A stretch of DNA of 64,000 nt from assembly GCF_000332275.1 (NCBI RefSeq), contig NZ_CM001776.1, positions 3,904,008 to 3,968,007 of the forward strand. Reading direction: 5' to 3'. Position 1 is the first letter of the stretch. Every line of letters starts with the position of its first letter. This stretch comes from Synechococcus sp. PCC 7336 (GTDB taxonomy: Bacteria > Cyanobacteriota > Cyanobacteriia > Thermostichales > PCC-7336). Made by a program: the position numbers and the translations under genes. The notes under the pieces are model-generated. The model made no database searches, had not been told where the DNA came from, and worked only from the letters and a program-made list of their open reading frames with translations. Shown one piece after another: positions 9,348 to 18,323 of this stretch.

Positions 9348-10160
9348 ATGAACGCCTCTTTTTGGACGAACGTACTCAGCCTCTGCAGCACTCAAACCCG
9401 CCGCATTGGCCAACAGCTCGTGCAGGACTTTGCCCGAGTGCAGGCCACCCTGAAAGCAGATGGCAGTTTGGTGACCCGCTCGGATGAATGGGCCGATCGC
9501 GAGCTGCGGCAAGCGATTGCGCTAGCGTTTCCCGAACACGGCTTACTGACTGAAGAAAGCGATCGCACCTTTCCCGGGACCGAATGGTGTTGGGCAATCG
9601 ACCCGATCGACGGCACTAACAACTTTGCTCGCGGCATTCCCATTTGGGGCATCTCGATGGCCCTAATGTACCGAGGGACTCCCGTCTTCGGCTACCTGCA
9701 CATCCCCCCCCTCCAGCAAAGCCTTTACGGCTATTATCAAGCCAAACCCCACCTGCCCACCCTGCCAGCCAACAGCGCCTACCTCAACCAGCGCCCGATT
9801 CACCCCAGCCGCGATCCCCTCACTCGCCATCACTTTTTCAGCCTCTGCTCTCGCAGTTGGGATGCGGTCTCGCAATTGCCCTGCAAGCGCCGCATGTTGG
9901 GGGCTGCTGCCTACAATCTGGCCACTGTGGCGCTGGGGAGTACGTTGGGGGCGATCGAAGCCACCCCTAAAATTTGGGATATTGCTGCGGTCTGGGCGAT
10001 CGTCCAAGGTGCGGGAGCCACCTGGTATCCCCTCGACGGCAGCTCGATTTTCCCCCTCCAGCCCGGACAGGATTATGTCTCGCAGTCTTATCCGACCTTG
10101 GTGGTCAGTCGTCCCGAACTGATCGAGGATTTTACCTCGGCGATCGTCGGCCAGCTTTGA
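9348..10160 (+). CDS. Inositol monophosphatase family protein
   Basis: This is a metal-dependent, lithium-sensitive-type phosphatase. From ATG 9348 it has 270 residues (an ATG 36 bases upstream gives a longer form). The metal-binding motifs are present: EES (LLTEESDRTFPG), DPIDGTNNF in WAIDPIDGTNNFARG, and the C-terminal WDIAA in PKIWDIAAVWAIVQ. Substrates in this family include inositol-1-phosphate, histidinol phosphate, 3'-phosphoadenosine-5'-phosphate and fructose-1,6-bisphosphate, so the substrate cannot be named. It could recycle PAP formed by the three sulfotransferases found farther along, but that is speculation. It converges on psaD. Confidence 0.9.
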   Translation: MNASFWTNVLSLCSTQTRRIGQQLVQDFARVQATLKADGSLVTRSDEWADRELRQAIALAFPEHGLLTEESDRTFPGTEWCWAIDPIDGTNNFARGIPIWGISMALMYRGTPVFGYLHIPPLQQSLYGYYQAKPHLPTLPANSAYLNQRPIHPSRDPLTRHHFFSLCSRSWDAVSQLPCKRRMLGAAAYNLATVALGSTLGAIEATPKIWDIAAVWAIVQGAGATWYPLDGSSIFPLQPGQDYVSQSYPTLVVSRPELIEDFTSAIVGQL

Positions 10161-10271
10161 TCTCGCGGCCAATATGTAAGCGTCATGGCCCAAACCACAA
10201 TTCCCCCACGCCAGAGAGTGGAGGAACTGCGGTCATTCGGAAAGGGGGGGGGGAAATCAACAGCTACGAGC

Positions 10272-10688
10272 TTAGGGATCGTAAGTCTCTCTATCGGAGA
10301 ACTTAACCGTAACGGGTTCGGGGTTGTTGCCGAGGTTGCGATCGACCTTGTTAATCATTTCGCGTCCTTCGTTACTTTTCTCGGGAAAGACACCATCTTT
10401 GGGATGAACCAAAACAGGCTCTTCGCCAGGGAGGATGCGGTAGATTTTGTAGTCCTTAATTTTATAGTCGCGCAATTGAGCGCCCAGCGCCAGACAAGTC
10501 TCTTTGCGGGGCAGGTAGATGCAGTTGGTGCCCTCTACCATGACAGCTGCACCGCTCGTAGGCATTTCGAATACCTGGCCTGCTTTACCGGTCCAGGTAA
10601 TGCAGTACTTTTCCTCGCGCTCGGCAGCACTGAGCAATCCGCCCGTGGTACCGCCAAAAATTGGAGTTTTGGCATCTGCGATAGTCAT
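10272..10688 (-). CDS. psaD: Photosystem I subunit II (PsaD)
   Basis: PsaD is the stromal-side ferredoxin-docking subunit of photosystem I. The 138-residue product matches cyanobacterial PsaD in length. Typical segments are [20 protein letters not shown] at the N-terminus, [40 protein letters not shown], and [20 protein letters not shown] in the basic ferredoxin-binding part. The start is ATG 10688. A run of ten G (10244-10253) sits just past the stop codon. Confidence 0.98.
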   Translation of the reverse strand: MTIADAKTPIFGGTTGGLLSAAEREEKYCITWTGKAGQVFEMPTSGAAVMVEGTNCIYLPRKETCLALGAQLRDYKIKDYKIYRILPGEEPVLVHPKDGVFPEKSNEGREMINKVDRNLGNNPEPVTVKFSDRETYDP

Positions 10689-10842
10689 CGTATCTCCAGC
10701 CGTAACTTATGTTTTTCAAAGGGTTGGGAGCATCCTACCATCGTCCCTAAATCAGTTCTGGACCGCGATCGAGAACTGTAATCATTTGTTGCAGACCGGT
10801 GAAGATATTCGCGGCAGGGCTAGGAGCGAGCGTTCTGTGCCG

Positions 10843-10965
10843 TTAGTGGGCCGACCCATTGCCGCGATATTTATCCGTATTGTAGAAGCCGTTTTGGGTG
10901 CCGAAAAACAGGGCTAGCACCGACATCGCGATGGTCAGTCCGAGCAGGATGACTTTAAAGTCCAT
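10843..10965 (-). CDS. 40-residue single-helix membrane protein
   Basis: A short minus-strand frame starts at ATG 10965 and ends with TAA at 10843. It encodes one hydrophobic helix, VILLGLTIAMSVLALFF, followed by a polar tail GTQNGFYNTDKYRGNGSAH. The composition and length resemble small photosynthetic membrane subunits, and it lies 154 bp upstream of psaD on the same strand. I cannot match it to a named Psb, Psa, Pet or Ndh subunit. The clean start, TM helix and polar C-terminal tail make a real gene likely. Confidence 0.65.
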   Translation of the reverse strand: MDFKVILLGLTIAMSVLALFFGTQNGFYNTDKYRGNGSAH

Positions 10966-10982
10966 GGATTGCGTGCCTCTCT

Positions 10983-11050
10983 GTCAATATCTTTGAACAG
11001 TCAATATCTCTGAACAGTCAATATCTCCGAACAGTCAATATCTTTATACA
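10983..11050. repeat. Four tandem copies of a 17-bp unit
   Basis: Units of the form GTCAATATCTTTGAACA lie at 10983-10999, 11000-11016, 11017-11033 and 11034-11050, with changes only at positions 11-15. They fill the divergent promoter region between the small membrane protein gene and the DNA glycosylase gene, ending 17 bp before the latter's ATG. Confidence 0.88.
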
Positions 11051-11067
11051 GACATAGGTTAACTGAG

Positions 11068-11688
11068 ATGTCGCAGTTTGTTCCAGACTCTTTAGAAAGA
11101 ACCCAGATCTGGGGGCAAGAGCGGTTGGCGCGGCCCTCGCCCGAGGTTGCCCCAGAGCTGTTAGGGCAAGTGCTGGTGCGGCAAATGGCCGATGGCACCT
11201 GCTATCGCGGCAGGATTGTCGAGGTCGAGGCCTATGGGCCAGGAGACCCAGCCTGTCATGCCTACAAGCGCCAGACCGATCGCAATCGCTCGATGTTTGG
11301 TCCAGCAGGTCATTTATACGTCTACTTAATCTATGGGGTCTATCACTGCCTCAATCTTGTCACTGATGCAGAAGGGGTCGGCAGTGCGGTGTTGGTGCGG
11401 GCACTAGAGTTAGAGCAATTGCCGGATTGGGTGCCGGATAAGAAGCGCGGGCGGCCATTGCGGGTGGCAGCCGGACCGGGGTTGTTGTGTCGGGCCTTAA
11501 GGATCGATCGCACTCAGGATGGATGGCCCTTAGCGATCCGCGAGGGGGAAGCGATCTGGCTGGAATCGGGGCGGGAATTGATTGCTAGCGAAGATATCGT
11601 GCAAACGATCCGGATCGGTCTGACTCGGGGGATTGAAACGCCGTGGCGATGGTACTTGCGGGGGCATGGGGCAGTATCGAAGCGTTAG
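11068..11688 (+). CDS. DNA-3-methyladenine glycosylase (AAG/MPG family)
   Basis: This monofunctional base-excision glycosylase removes alkylated purines such as 3-methyladenine. It has 206 residues. Family motifs are clear: [20 protein letters not shown], where the Glu is the catalytic base, then [21 protein letters not shown], the family's active-site core, and YHCLNLVTD. The C-terminus carries the helix containing [18 protein letters not shown]. The start is ATG 11068 directly after the 17-bp tandem repeats, which may set its expression. Confidence 0.95.
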   Translation: MSQFVPDSLERTQIWGQERLARPSPEVAPELLGQVLVRQMADGTCYRGRIVEVEAYGPGDPACHAYKRQTDRNRSMFGPAGHLYVYLIYGVYHCLNLVTDAEGVGSAVLVRALELEQLPDWVPDKKRGRPLRVAAGPGLLCRALRIDRTQDGWPLAIREGEAIWLESGRELIASEDIVQTIRIGLTRGIETPWRWYLRGHGAVSKR

Positions 11689-11809
11689 GGAGTGAATTTT
11701 TTAGGAGTCTTGTGTTGTCAAAGGCAAACTTGAGATGGCACTATGGATGAGCGCCAATTGAATCACTGGCAGATTTTGCCTCGAACGGTTTGGTTTCAGT
11801 GCGTTTTGT

Positions 11810-11895
11810 GGGTCGATGCCCGAGTGGTTAAAGGGGGCGGACTGTAAATCCGCTGGCTTAGTCCTACGTTGGTTCAAATCCAACTCGGCCCACCA
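11810..11895 (+). tRNA. trnY-GUA: tRNA-Tyr (anticodon GUA)
   Basis: This class II tRNA has acceptor stem GGGTCGA/TCGGCCC (one G-T pair), anticodon loop CTGTAAA giving GUA, a long variable arm and T-loop GTTCAAATC. CCA is encoded at 11893-11895. Confidence 0.96.
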
Positions 11896-11899
11896 TTTC

Positions 11900-11971
11900 G
11901 CCCATGTGGCTCAGGGGTAGAGCACCCCCTTGGTAAGGGGGAGGTCACCAGTTCAAATCTGGTCATGGGCT
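11900..11971 (+). tRNA. trnT-GGU: tRNA-Thr (anticodon GGU)
   Basis: The 72-nt tRNA has acceptor stem GCCCATG/CATGGGC, anticodon loop TTGGTAA giving GGU and T-loop GTTCAAATC. It lies four bases after tRNA-Tyr, so both are probably in one transcript. CCA is not encoded. Confidence 0.96.
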
Positions 11972-12313
11972 TGTCGAGCGATTGTTTCTGCAGGATCGAA
12001 AGGTGCTCGAACTCGAAATATCGGGTTCGACTGATTGAACCTTTACGATTGAAGTGGATTGCGATCGCGGTCTGGATGCCTGGAATTGACTGAAATTCCA
12101 TCTGGCACAGACAAAACGGTATCCTGCCTCAGTTTTGTCTCGGGCTTTCCATAATGAGTGGGATGGCAAGATTGCAGAGGCTTTCGCCCAGACGAAAGAC
12201 TATTTTGGCGTTGTTCCAGAGCGATCGCAATTCCAGGCATCGATCGCGGCTGGCGAGATTCACTTGCAGCTCGAATGAGAACGTTGGCTATTGAATTGGG
12301 GGCTACAGCAATC
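11972..12313. other. Region between tRNA-Thr and treZ
   Basis: About 340 bp. The treZ frame is open back to 12158, but the extra residues do not look like treZ. No other gene or hairpin is apparent. The treZ promoter probably lies here. Confidence 0.5.
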
Positions 12314-14161
12314 ATGGAAATTGGAGCGAACTATTTGGCGGACGGTCGTTGCAAGTTTACGGTTTGGGCTCCCCGATGCCAAAAAGTTGGCTTGCAACTT
12401 TCGCAAGAATCTGAGTCGAGACGGGTCGAGATGCAGCAGCAAGAGCGGGGCTATTGGACAGCCACTGTTGCCTCTGCGAGCCCAAACTCGACATACCTCT
12501 ATCAATTGGATGACAGTTCTACCTTACGCCCCGATCCAGCTTCTCAACTGCAACCGCAAGGGGTTCACGGCCCCTCTCAGGTGGTCGATCGCAACGCCCT
12601 TCAGTGGACGGATTCTTCCTGGTCGGGAATGCCTCTCGAAGAATTCGTTATCTACGAACTGCATGTGGGCACGTTCACTCCTGAAGGAACTTTGGCGGCG
12701 ATTGTGCCCAGATTGCAGTCCTTGAAGGAACTGGGAATCACTGCAATTGAATTAATGCCGCTAGCTCAGTTCCCTGGCGATCGCAATTGGGGCTATGACG
12801 GGACGTACCCCTTTTCCGTTCACACAGCTTATGGCGGTCCCAATGGCTTAAAACAACTTGTGGATGCATGCCACCAACAAGGACTGGCAGTTGTTTTAGA
12901 TGTGGTATACAACCACTTCGGGCCGGAAGGAAACTACAGTAGCTGTTATGGTCCCTATCTCACCGATCGCTATCGAACCCCTTGGGGCAGCGCGCTCGAC
13001 TTTGATGGCCCCAACAGCGATGGCATACGCAACTTTTTTATTCAAAATGCACTATTTTGGTTGCGCGAGTATCGGATTGATGCTCTGCGGCTCGATGCCA
13101 TACATGCTATCTACGACTTCAGTGCCAAGCACTTTCTAGCGGAACTTGCAGAGGCAGTTGACACCTTCGAGGAGCAGAGCCATCGACAGGTTCACCTAAT
13201 CGCTGAAAGCGATCTGAACGATACTCGAATTATTCGCCCAGCTGATATCGGAGGTTATGGGATTGATGCCCAATGGAGTGATGATTTTCACCATGCCCTC
13301 CATGCATTGCTCACTGGAGAACAGCAGGGTTACTACCAAGACTTCGGTCAATTATGCGATTTCGAGAAAGCGTGGCGGGCGAGCTTTGTCTACGACTGGA
13401 AATATTCCCATTATCGCCAGCGCTATCACGGTAGCGATGCGAGCGATCGCCCCACATATCAGTTTGCCATCTGCGCTCAAAATCACGATCAGGTGGGCAA
13501 TCGCATGCTGGGAGAACGACTCGCGCGGTTAGTTTCGTTTGAAGCTATCAAGTTATCAGCAGCAGCAACCTTGCTATCTCCCTACATTCCGTTGCTATTT
13601 ATGGGAGAGGAATATGGCGAAACAGCTCCTTTTCGATATTTCGTGAGTCATACCGATCCAGAGTTAGTGGAAGCGGTGCGCCAGGGACGAAAAGCTGAAT
13701 TTGCCCATTGGCGCAATGCAAATGAAATGCCCGACCCGCAAAGCATTCACACTTTTGAACAATCCAAACTCGACTGGGATATGCAATTTCGAGGCAAACA
13801 CGCGGTATTGCGTCAGTTCTACAGAGAGCTGTTACAAATACGTCGGCACAATCCCGCCCTGCGCCAATTCGATCGTGCTTGCCAAGAGGTATCGAGTCTG
13901 AAAACCGAAGGTATTCTTCTATTTAGGCGATGGCAGGCTAATAGCCAAATACTCGGGGTGATGAACTTTGGCGATCGCAAAACTACAATCGCTCCCGTGA
14001 CTGCCGCTAACCAATGGACTAAGCGATTGGACTCTGCCGATATGAAGTGGGAAGGACCGGGGAACGCTGCGCCAAGCGTACTCCAACAGAATGAAGCCTT
14101 CGAGATACAAGCACTGAGTGCCATTCTTTACGAGAAATCTACCCTAACAAGAGCAAGCTAA
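12314..14161 (+). CDS. treZ: Malto-oligosyltrehalose trehalohydrolase
   Basis: TreZ (GH13_10) releases trehalose from maltooligosyl-trehalose made by TreY. From ATG 12314 the product has 615 residues, the usual length, beginning MEIGANYLADGRCKFTVWAP, which starts the N-terminal carbohydrate-binding-like domain. The GH13 core follows: LDVVYNHFGPEGNY, IDALRLDAIHAI with the nucleophile Asp, HLIAESDLND with the acid/base Glu, and CAQNHDQVGNRMLGERL with the transition-state Asp. The signature FMGEEYGETAPFRYFVSHTD is also TreZ-like. An in-frame extension to 12158 is open but not family-like. The gene is separated from treY by a small coiled-coil gene. Confidence 0.95.
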   Translation: MEIGANYLADGRCKFTVWAPRCQKVGLQLSQESESRRVEMQQQERGYWTATVASASPNSTYLYQLDDSSTLRPDPASQLQPQGVHGPSQVVDRNALQWTDSSWSGMPLEEFVIYELHVGTFTPEGTLAAIVPRLQSLKELGITAIELMPLAQFPGDRNWGYDGTYPFSVHTAYGGPNGLKQLVDACHQQGLAVVLDVVYNHFGPEGNYSSCYGPYLTDRYRTPWGSALDFDGPNSDGIRNFFIQNALFWLREYRIDALRLDAIHAIYDFSAKHFLAELAEAVDTFEEQSHRQVHLIAESDLNDTRIIRPADIGGYGIDAQWSDDFHHALHALLTGEQQGYYQDFGQLCDFEKAWRASFVYDWKYSHYRQRYHGSDASDRPTYQFAICAQNHDQVGNRMLGERLARLVSFEAIKLSAAATLLSPYIPLLFMGEEYGETAPFRYFVSHTDPELVEAVRQGRKAEFAHWRNANEMPDPQSIHTFEQSKLDWDMQFRGKHAVLRQFYRELLQIRRHNPALRQFDRACQEVSSLKTEGILLFRRWQANSQILGVMNFGDRKTTIAPVTAANQWTKRLDSADMKWEGPGNAAPSVLQQNEAFEIQALSAILYEKSTLTRAS

Positions 14162-14582
14162 ACCTTAATTGCCTGCAGTAGAGCTCTTGCATAGAATTCG
14201 CGATCGGTACGATTCCATATATGCGCAAAGAATGATGCATCCAAGCTTGAGGCACCGTCAACGAAGGGCAGAATACGTGTGTCTGTCTGGTCGATAAAGG
14301 ATGTTTTGTGAATGTATAGAGAAATGGCAAGTGATGTTGCAAGTGACTGAAGTCGAGAGAGGATTGGAAAGGTTTGTCAGCTCTGATAGTCTGTCATTTA
14401 AATAGCCAGTTCTAAAAATTCTATAAGTATTGCATTATTTGAGTAGTACTGTTACTGTAAAAGCGTATTGATTTTATTCACTGTAAGTTTGTATAGAAAA
14501 CAACTCGTAGATATCGCGCGAATGTACGAAAGCTAACTTGCAGAGCTGTTTGAACTAAAGACTTTGCCATAAGGAGAGGGTT
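14162..14582. other. AT-rich region between treZ and the coiled-coil gene
   Basis: About 420 bp, noticeably richer in A and T than its surroundings at 14380-14480. No gene is seen. It probably carries the promoter for the coiled-coil protein. A purine-rich ribosome-binding site (AAGGAGAG) lies just before ATG 14583. Confidence 0.5.
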
Positions 14583-14960
14583 ATGACTGGGCAAAAAGAT
14601 ACCCGTCCTATGCAAGACACAAATCGCGACACACAAGTCCAAAGTGACCGATCGTCTGTCAGCCAAGCGCAAGGCGATCGCAGCCAGTACCAGAAGAAAG
14701 TGCAGGCTGAGTTTGACAAGCTCAATGCTCAAATTGACGAGTTGAAGGCCAAAGCTCGCCAAGCTGAGGCAGAAACCAAGCTGGAATACGAAAATCAGAT
14801 CGAGTCTCTGGCTGCCAAGAGCGAAGCCGCACAGATGAAGCTGCAAGAGCTGCAAGCCAGTGGCGAAGCAGCATGGAAAGACATTCAGACAGGATTCGAG
14901 CAGGCTTGGTCGGAGTTGGTGGATGCGTTCGACGTTGCAGTGAAGCGTTTCGAGCGGTAA
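14583..14960 (+). CDS. Small charged coiled-coil protein in the trehalose locus
   Basis: The 125-residue product is hydrophilic and Gln/Asp-rich in its first 35 residues, followed by a long helical coiled coil (about 40-100: AEFDKLNAQIDELKAKARQA and onward with EYENQIESLAAKSEAA). It ends in a short amphipathic helix (SELVDAFDVAVKRFER). There is no signal peptide or TM helix. A strong ribosome-binding site precedes the ATG. Its place between treZ and treY suggests a stress role, as expected for heat-soluble or LEA-like proteins, but I recognise no family and no LEA motif. The function is unknown. Confidence 0.7.
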   Translation: MTGQKDTRPMQDTNRDTQVQSDRSSVSQAQGDRSQYQKKVQAEFDKLNAQIDELKAKARQAEAETKLEYENQIESLAAKSEAAQMKLQELQASGEAAWKDIQTGFEQAWSELVDAFDVAVKRFER

Positions 14961-15422
14961 TCAAGGCTTCCCATATACTGATACACTTCCGATTCTCAAC
15001 AAGAATGAGATCCAAAGAGGTGTCTGTCACGAATTTCTATAGCTTTCACCGAAGCTTTTTGCTCGTTATTAACTCTTTTACTTTCAGAGAGAATAAATCT
15101 AGATCGAGTAAAACAAGGCTAGATTTAGTGCAGAGTTACCCTCGGCAATCTAAGTCTTTATCATTTTCGCCAGATACTTAACTTGGCAAACCCTAATTAC
15201 TGAGAATACTCAACGAGTTCCTAAAAGTTCTAGACCTGTTTTTTGGACACAAACAATTATTTGAGCCCCTCTGCAAGCATTTAAGCTTTTTTGTTTCTAA
15301 AAAAATTTTTGTTACCTATTAGCGATCTAGAATCGAGGGCTGATTTAAAATGGAAAGAGCATCAATAGCTCCAAACAAAACAGTGTAAATACTAGTGAAA
15401 TTGCCTCGATCTTGGTATCGGT
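14961..15422. other. AT-rich region upstream of treY
   Basis: About 460 bp of AT-rich sequence with no convincing gene. A run of A and T near 15290-15320 and the distance to treY suggest a separate treY promoter. No terminator hairpin was recognised. Confidence 0.5.
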
Positions 15423-18248
15423 ATGTATATTCCAGTATCAACGTATCGCATTCAGCTAACACCTGACTTTGGATTGGATGCTGTTCGACAGATTATTCCC
15501 TATCTAGAGAAGCTCGGTATTTCAGATATCTATGCATCGCCCATTTTGAAGGCGAGGCAGGGAAGTACCCACGGGTACGATGTGGTGGATTGGAATCAGC
15601 TCAACCCCGAATTAGGTTCCCGAGAAAAATATGATGCCCTGCGGGACGATCTGCAAGACAGGGGAATGGGATGGATTCAAGATATCGTTCCCAACCACAT
15701 GGCTTACGACAGTCAAAATCAATACTTAATGGATGTGCTCGAACGCGGACCGAATTCTGAGTTTGTTAATTATTTTGACATCGAATGGGAACATCCTTAC
15801 GAAGATATTAAAGGCAAGGTTTTAGTACCTTTACTGGGTGACTTTTATGGTAATTGTCTCGAAAAGGGTCAAATACAACTGAAGTACGAACGAGAAAGAC
15901 TTGCTGTCAGTTATTACGATCTACAAATTCCATTGAGAATTGAGTCATATGCGAGGCTAGTTACCTACGATCTGAACGAGCTGTCGCACGCTCTAGGTAA
16001 AGATCATCCTGATTTTATTAAGTTAATGGGAATTCTGTACATTTTACAGAATATTTCTGAAGGAGAATCTGGCGAGCAGCGAAACGAACAATTACTATTT
16101 GGCAAAGGTCTTCTCTGGGAGCTGTATGAGGCAAATACGGAAGTCCAGAAGTTTATCGATCGCAATCTGAAGACTTTCAACGGGACCCCTGGCGAGCCAG
16201 AAAGTTTCAATTTACTAGATGAGTTACTAGCCAAGCAGTTTTTCCGACTGTCCTTCTGGAAAGTGGGTGCAGAGGAGCTGAACTATCGGCGCTTTTTTAC
16301 CATTAATGACCTTGTTTGTCTGCGCATTGAAGATCGAGAGGTATGCGAGCAAACTCACAAGCTTATTCTTCAGCTCGTTCGAGAAGACTACTTTCAAGGA
16401 CTGAGAATCGACCACATCGATGGTCTATACGATCCGACAGATTATTTGATTTGGCTGCGCGAGCAAATTGGCGATCGGTATCTCATTGTTGAAAAGATTC
16501 TCGAACTAGAGCGCGATTTTTTCTCAAGATATGAAGAGCTGCCCCAAGAGTGGCCCGTTCAAGGAACATCGGGATACGACTTTTTGAATGTTGTCAATCA
16601 AGTTTTTTGCCAGAAAGATAATGTGCGTCACTTTGATGAGATTTACTCCGATTTCACCGGACTGAGCGAGCTATATGATACTCTTTGCGTTCAGAAAAAG
16701 CGCTTAATTGTCGATACCAACTTGGCAGGCGATCTGGAAAACTTAGCAAATTTATTGAAGAAGTTCTCGGGCTTATATCGCTATGGCCGAGATTTTACAC
16801 TCAATGGTCTGCGCAAGGCGATTCAGGAGGTCCTCGTTTTATTCCCGGTCTATCGAACTTATATTTCTTCTGGAACAGAGGTGAGAGAACGAGATCGTAA
16901 CTATATCGAAGAGGTTATTCGTAGAGCCAAACAGAATATCCCCCAGTTATTGAATGAGTTAAGTTTGATTGAGAAGGTTTTACTACTACAATTTGATGGC
17001 TGGCTCACTGATGAGGAAAAAGCTCAGTGGCTTCGCTTTGTCATGTGCTTTCAGCAAGTGACCGGACCGCTTACTGCTAAAGGAATTGAAGATACGTTGC
17101 TTTACGTCTACAATCGCCTTATTTCCCTCAATGAAGTTGGAGGTATTCCCGCTCAATTTGGAATTACAACTGCTTCGTTTCATAATTTCAATCGCATGCA
17201 ACAAGACCACTGGCCGCATTCTCTAAACACAACCTCTACGCACGATACCAAGCGTAGCGAAGATGTTCGAGCTCGAGTTAACGTCCTATCGGAAATTCCC
17301 GATCGGTGGAGCGATCGAGTTAACTATTGGAAACAGCTCAACCGAGCTCGCAAGTTAATCACCGATCGCCGCGAGGTTCCAGACGCGAACGACGAGTATT
17401 TCCTCTACCAAACACTAGTCGGAGCTTTTCCGTTAAACGATCGCGATCGCACTCAGTTTACCGAACGCATTAAACAGTATTCCATCAAGGCCGTTCGCGA
17501 AGCCAAGGTACATACTGCTTGGTTGCAGCCAGATACAGAATACGAAGAAGGGTACCTAAACTTCATCGATCGCCTCCTCCAACCTGCCGACGAAAACGGG
17601 TTTTCGAGTGCATTTTTGCCCTTTCAGCAGAGTGTTGCCTACTACGGGATGTATAACTCGCTCTCGCAAACACTGCTTAAAATTGCCTCGCCAGGGATTC
17701 CCGACTTCTATCAGGGAACAGAACTCTGGGATTTTAGCTTGGCAGATCCCGACAATCGCCGCCCAGTTGACTTCGAATATCGCTTGCACCTTTTAGAAGA
17801 ACTCGATCGGCAATCCAGTGAAGATCTCTCCGGCTTACTAAAGGTACTTCTGAGCTCCTGGACAGACGGTCGCATCAAGCTGTTTGCGATCGCGCGATCG
17901 CTTCGCGCAAGACAGGAATATGCAGATGTTTTCCAACACGGCACTTACGTCCCATTAGAGGTTGTGGGGTCGCTATCCGATTGCGCGATCGCGTTTGCCT
18001 GGCATTATGGCGATACGGTGGCGCTTGTGGTTGTACCGAGGTTTTTGACCCAGTTCATTAAACCTGGCGAGTATCCTCTAGGTTCGGCAGTCTGGAGGGA
18101 CACGCACTTGGCGATACCTGCGGAACTCGAACTGCAGTGGACAAATGTTTTCACCGATCGAGTGCTTCAGAGTCGGGAGGCGATCGGCATCGGAGAGATT
18201 TTGGAGCTTTTTCCGGTGGCTTTACTGATAGGTCGCTACGAAAAATAA
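15423..18248 (+). CDS. treY: Malto-oligosyltrehalose synthase
   Basis: TreY (GH13_26) turns the reducing end of a glucan chain into a trehalosyl unit, which TreZ then cuts off. The 941-residue protein has the TreY N-terminus PVSTYRIQLTPDFGLDAVRQ, IYASPILKARQGSTHGYDVV, IQDIVPNHMAYDS, GLRIDHIDGLYDP with the nucleophile Asp, and late motifs TSTHDTKRSEDVRAR and GIPDFYQGTELWDFSLADPD. The 5' half uses more A/T-ending codons and fewer HIP1 sites than nearby genes, which may hint at a separate origin. The start is ATG 15423. The DUF5752 and treT genes follow on the same strand. Confidence 0.96.
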   Translation: MYIPVSTYRIQLTPDFGLDAVRQIIPYLEKLGISDIYASPILKARQGSTHGYDVVDWNQLNPELGSREKYDALRDDLQDRGMGWIQDIVPNHMAYDSQNQYLMDVLERGPNSEFVNYFDIEWEHPYEDIKGKVLVPLLGDFYGNCLEKGQIQLKYERERLAVSYYDLQIPLRIESYARLVTYDLNELSHALGKDHPDFIKLMGILYILQNISEGESGEQRNEQLLFGKGLLWELYEANTEVQKFIDRNLKTFNGTPGEPESFNLLDELLAKQFFRLSFWKVGAEELNYRRFFTINDLVCLRIEDREVCEQTHKLILQLVREDYFQGLRIDHIDGLYDPTDYLIWLREQIGDRYLIVEKILELERDFFSRYEELPQEWPVQGTSGYDFLNVVNQVFCQKDNVRHFDEIYSDFTGLSELYDTLCVQKKRLIVDTNLAGDLENLANLLKKFSGLYRYGRDFTLNGLRKAIQEVLVLFPVYRTYISSGTEVRERDRNYIEEVIRRAKQNIPQLLNELSLIEKVLLLQFDGWLTDEEKAQWLRFVMCFQQVTGPLTAKGIEDTLLYVYNRLISLNEVGGIPAQFGITTASFHNFNRMQQDHWPHSLNTTSTHDTKRSEDVRARVNVLSEIPDRWSDRVNYWKQLNRARKLITDRREVPDANDEYFLYQTLVGAFPLNDRDRTQFTERIKQYSIKAVREAKVHTAWLQPDTEYEEGYLNFIDRLLQPADENGFSSAFLPFQQSVAYYGMYNSLSQTLLKIASPGIPDFYQGTELWDFSLADPDNRRPVDFEYRLHLLEELDRQSSEDLSGLLKVLLSSWTDGRIKLFAIARSLRARQEYADVFQHGTYVPLEVVGSLSDCAIAFAWHYGDTVALVVVPRFLTQFIKPGEYPLGSAVWRDTHLAIPAELELQWTNVFTDRVLQSREAIGIGEILELFPVALLIGRYEK

Positions 18249-18323
18249 TTGTATTGAGGTTCGCCGCCCTTGCTCCAAGCTCCTGACAATCGATCGCACC
18301 TTGTTTCGCTGAGGAAGAACACC

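Noticed and set aside
10185-10781. 198-codon plus-strand frame opposite psaD
   Set aside because: It is the antisense of the well-conserved psaD and has no protein-like features.
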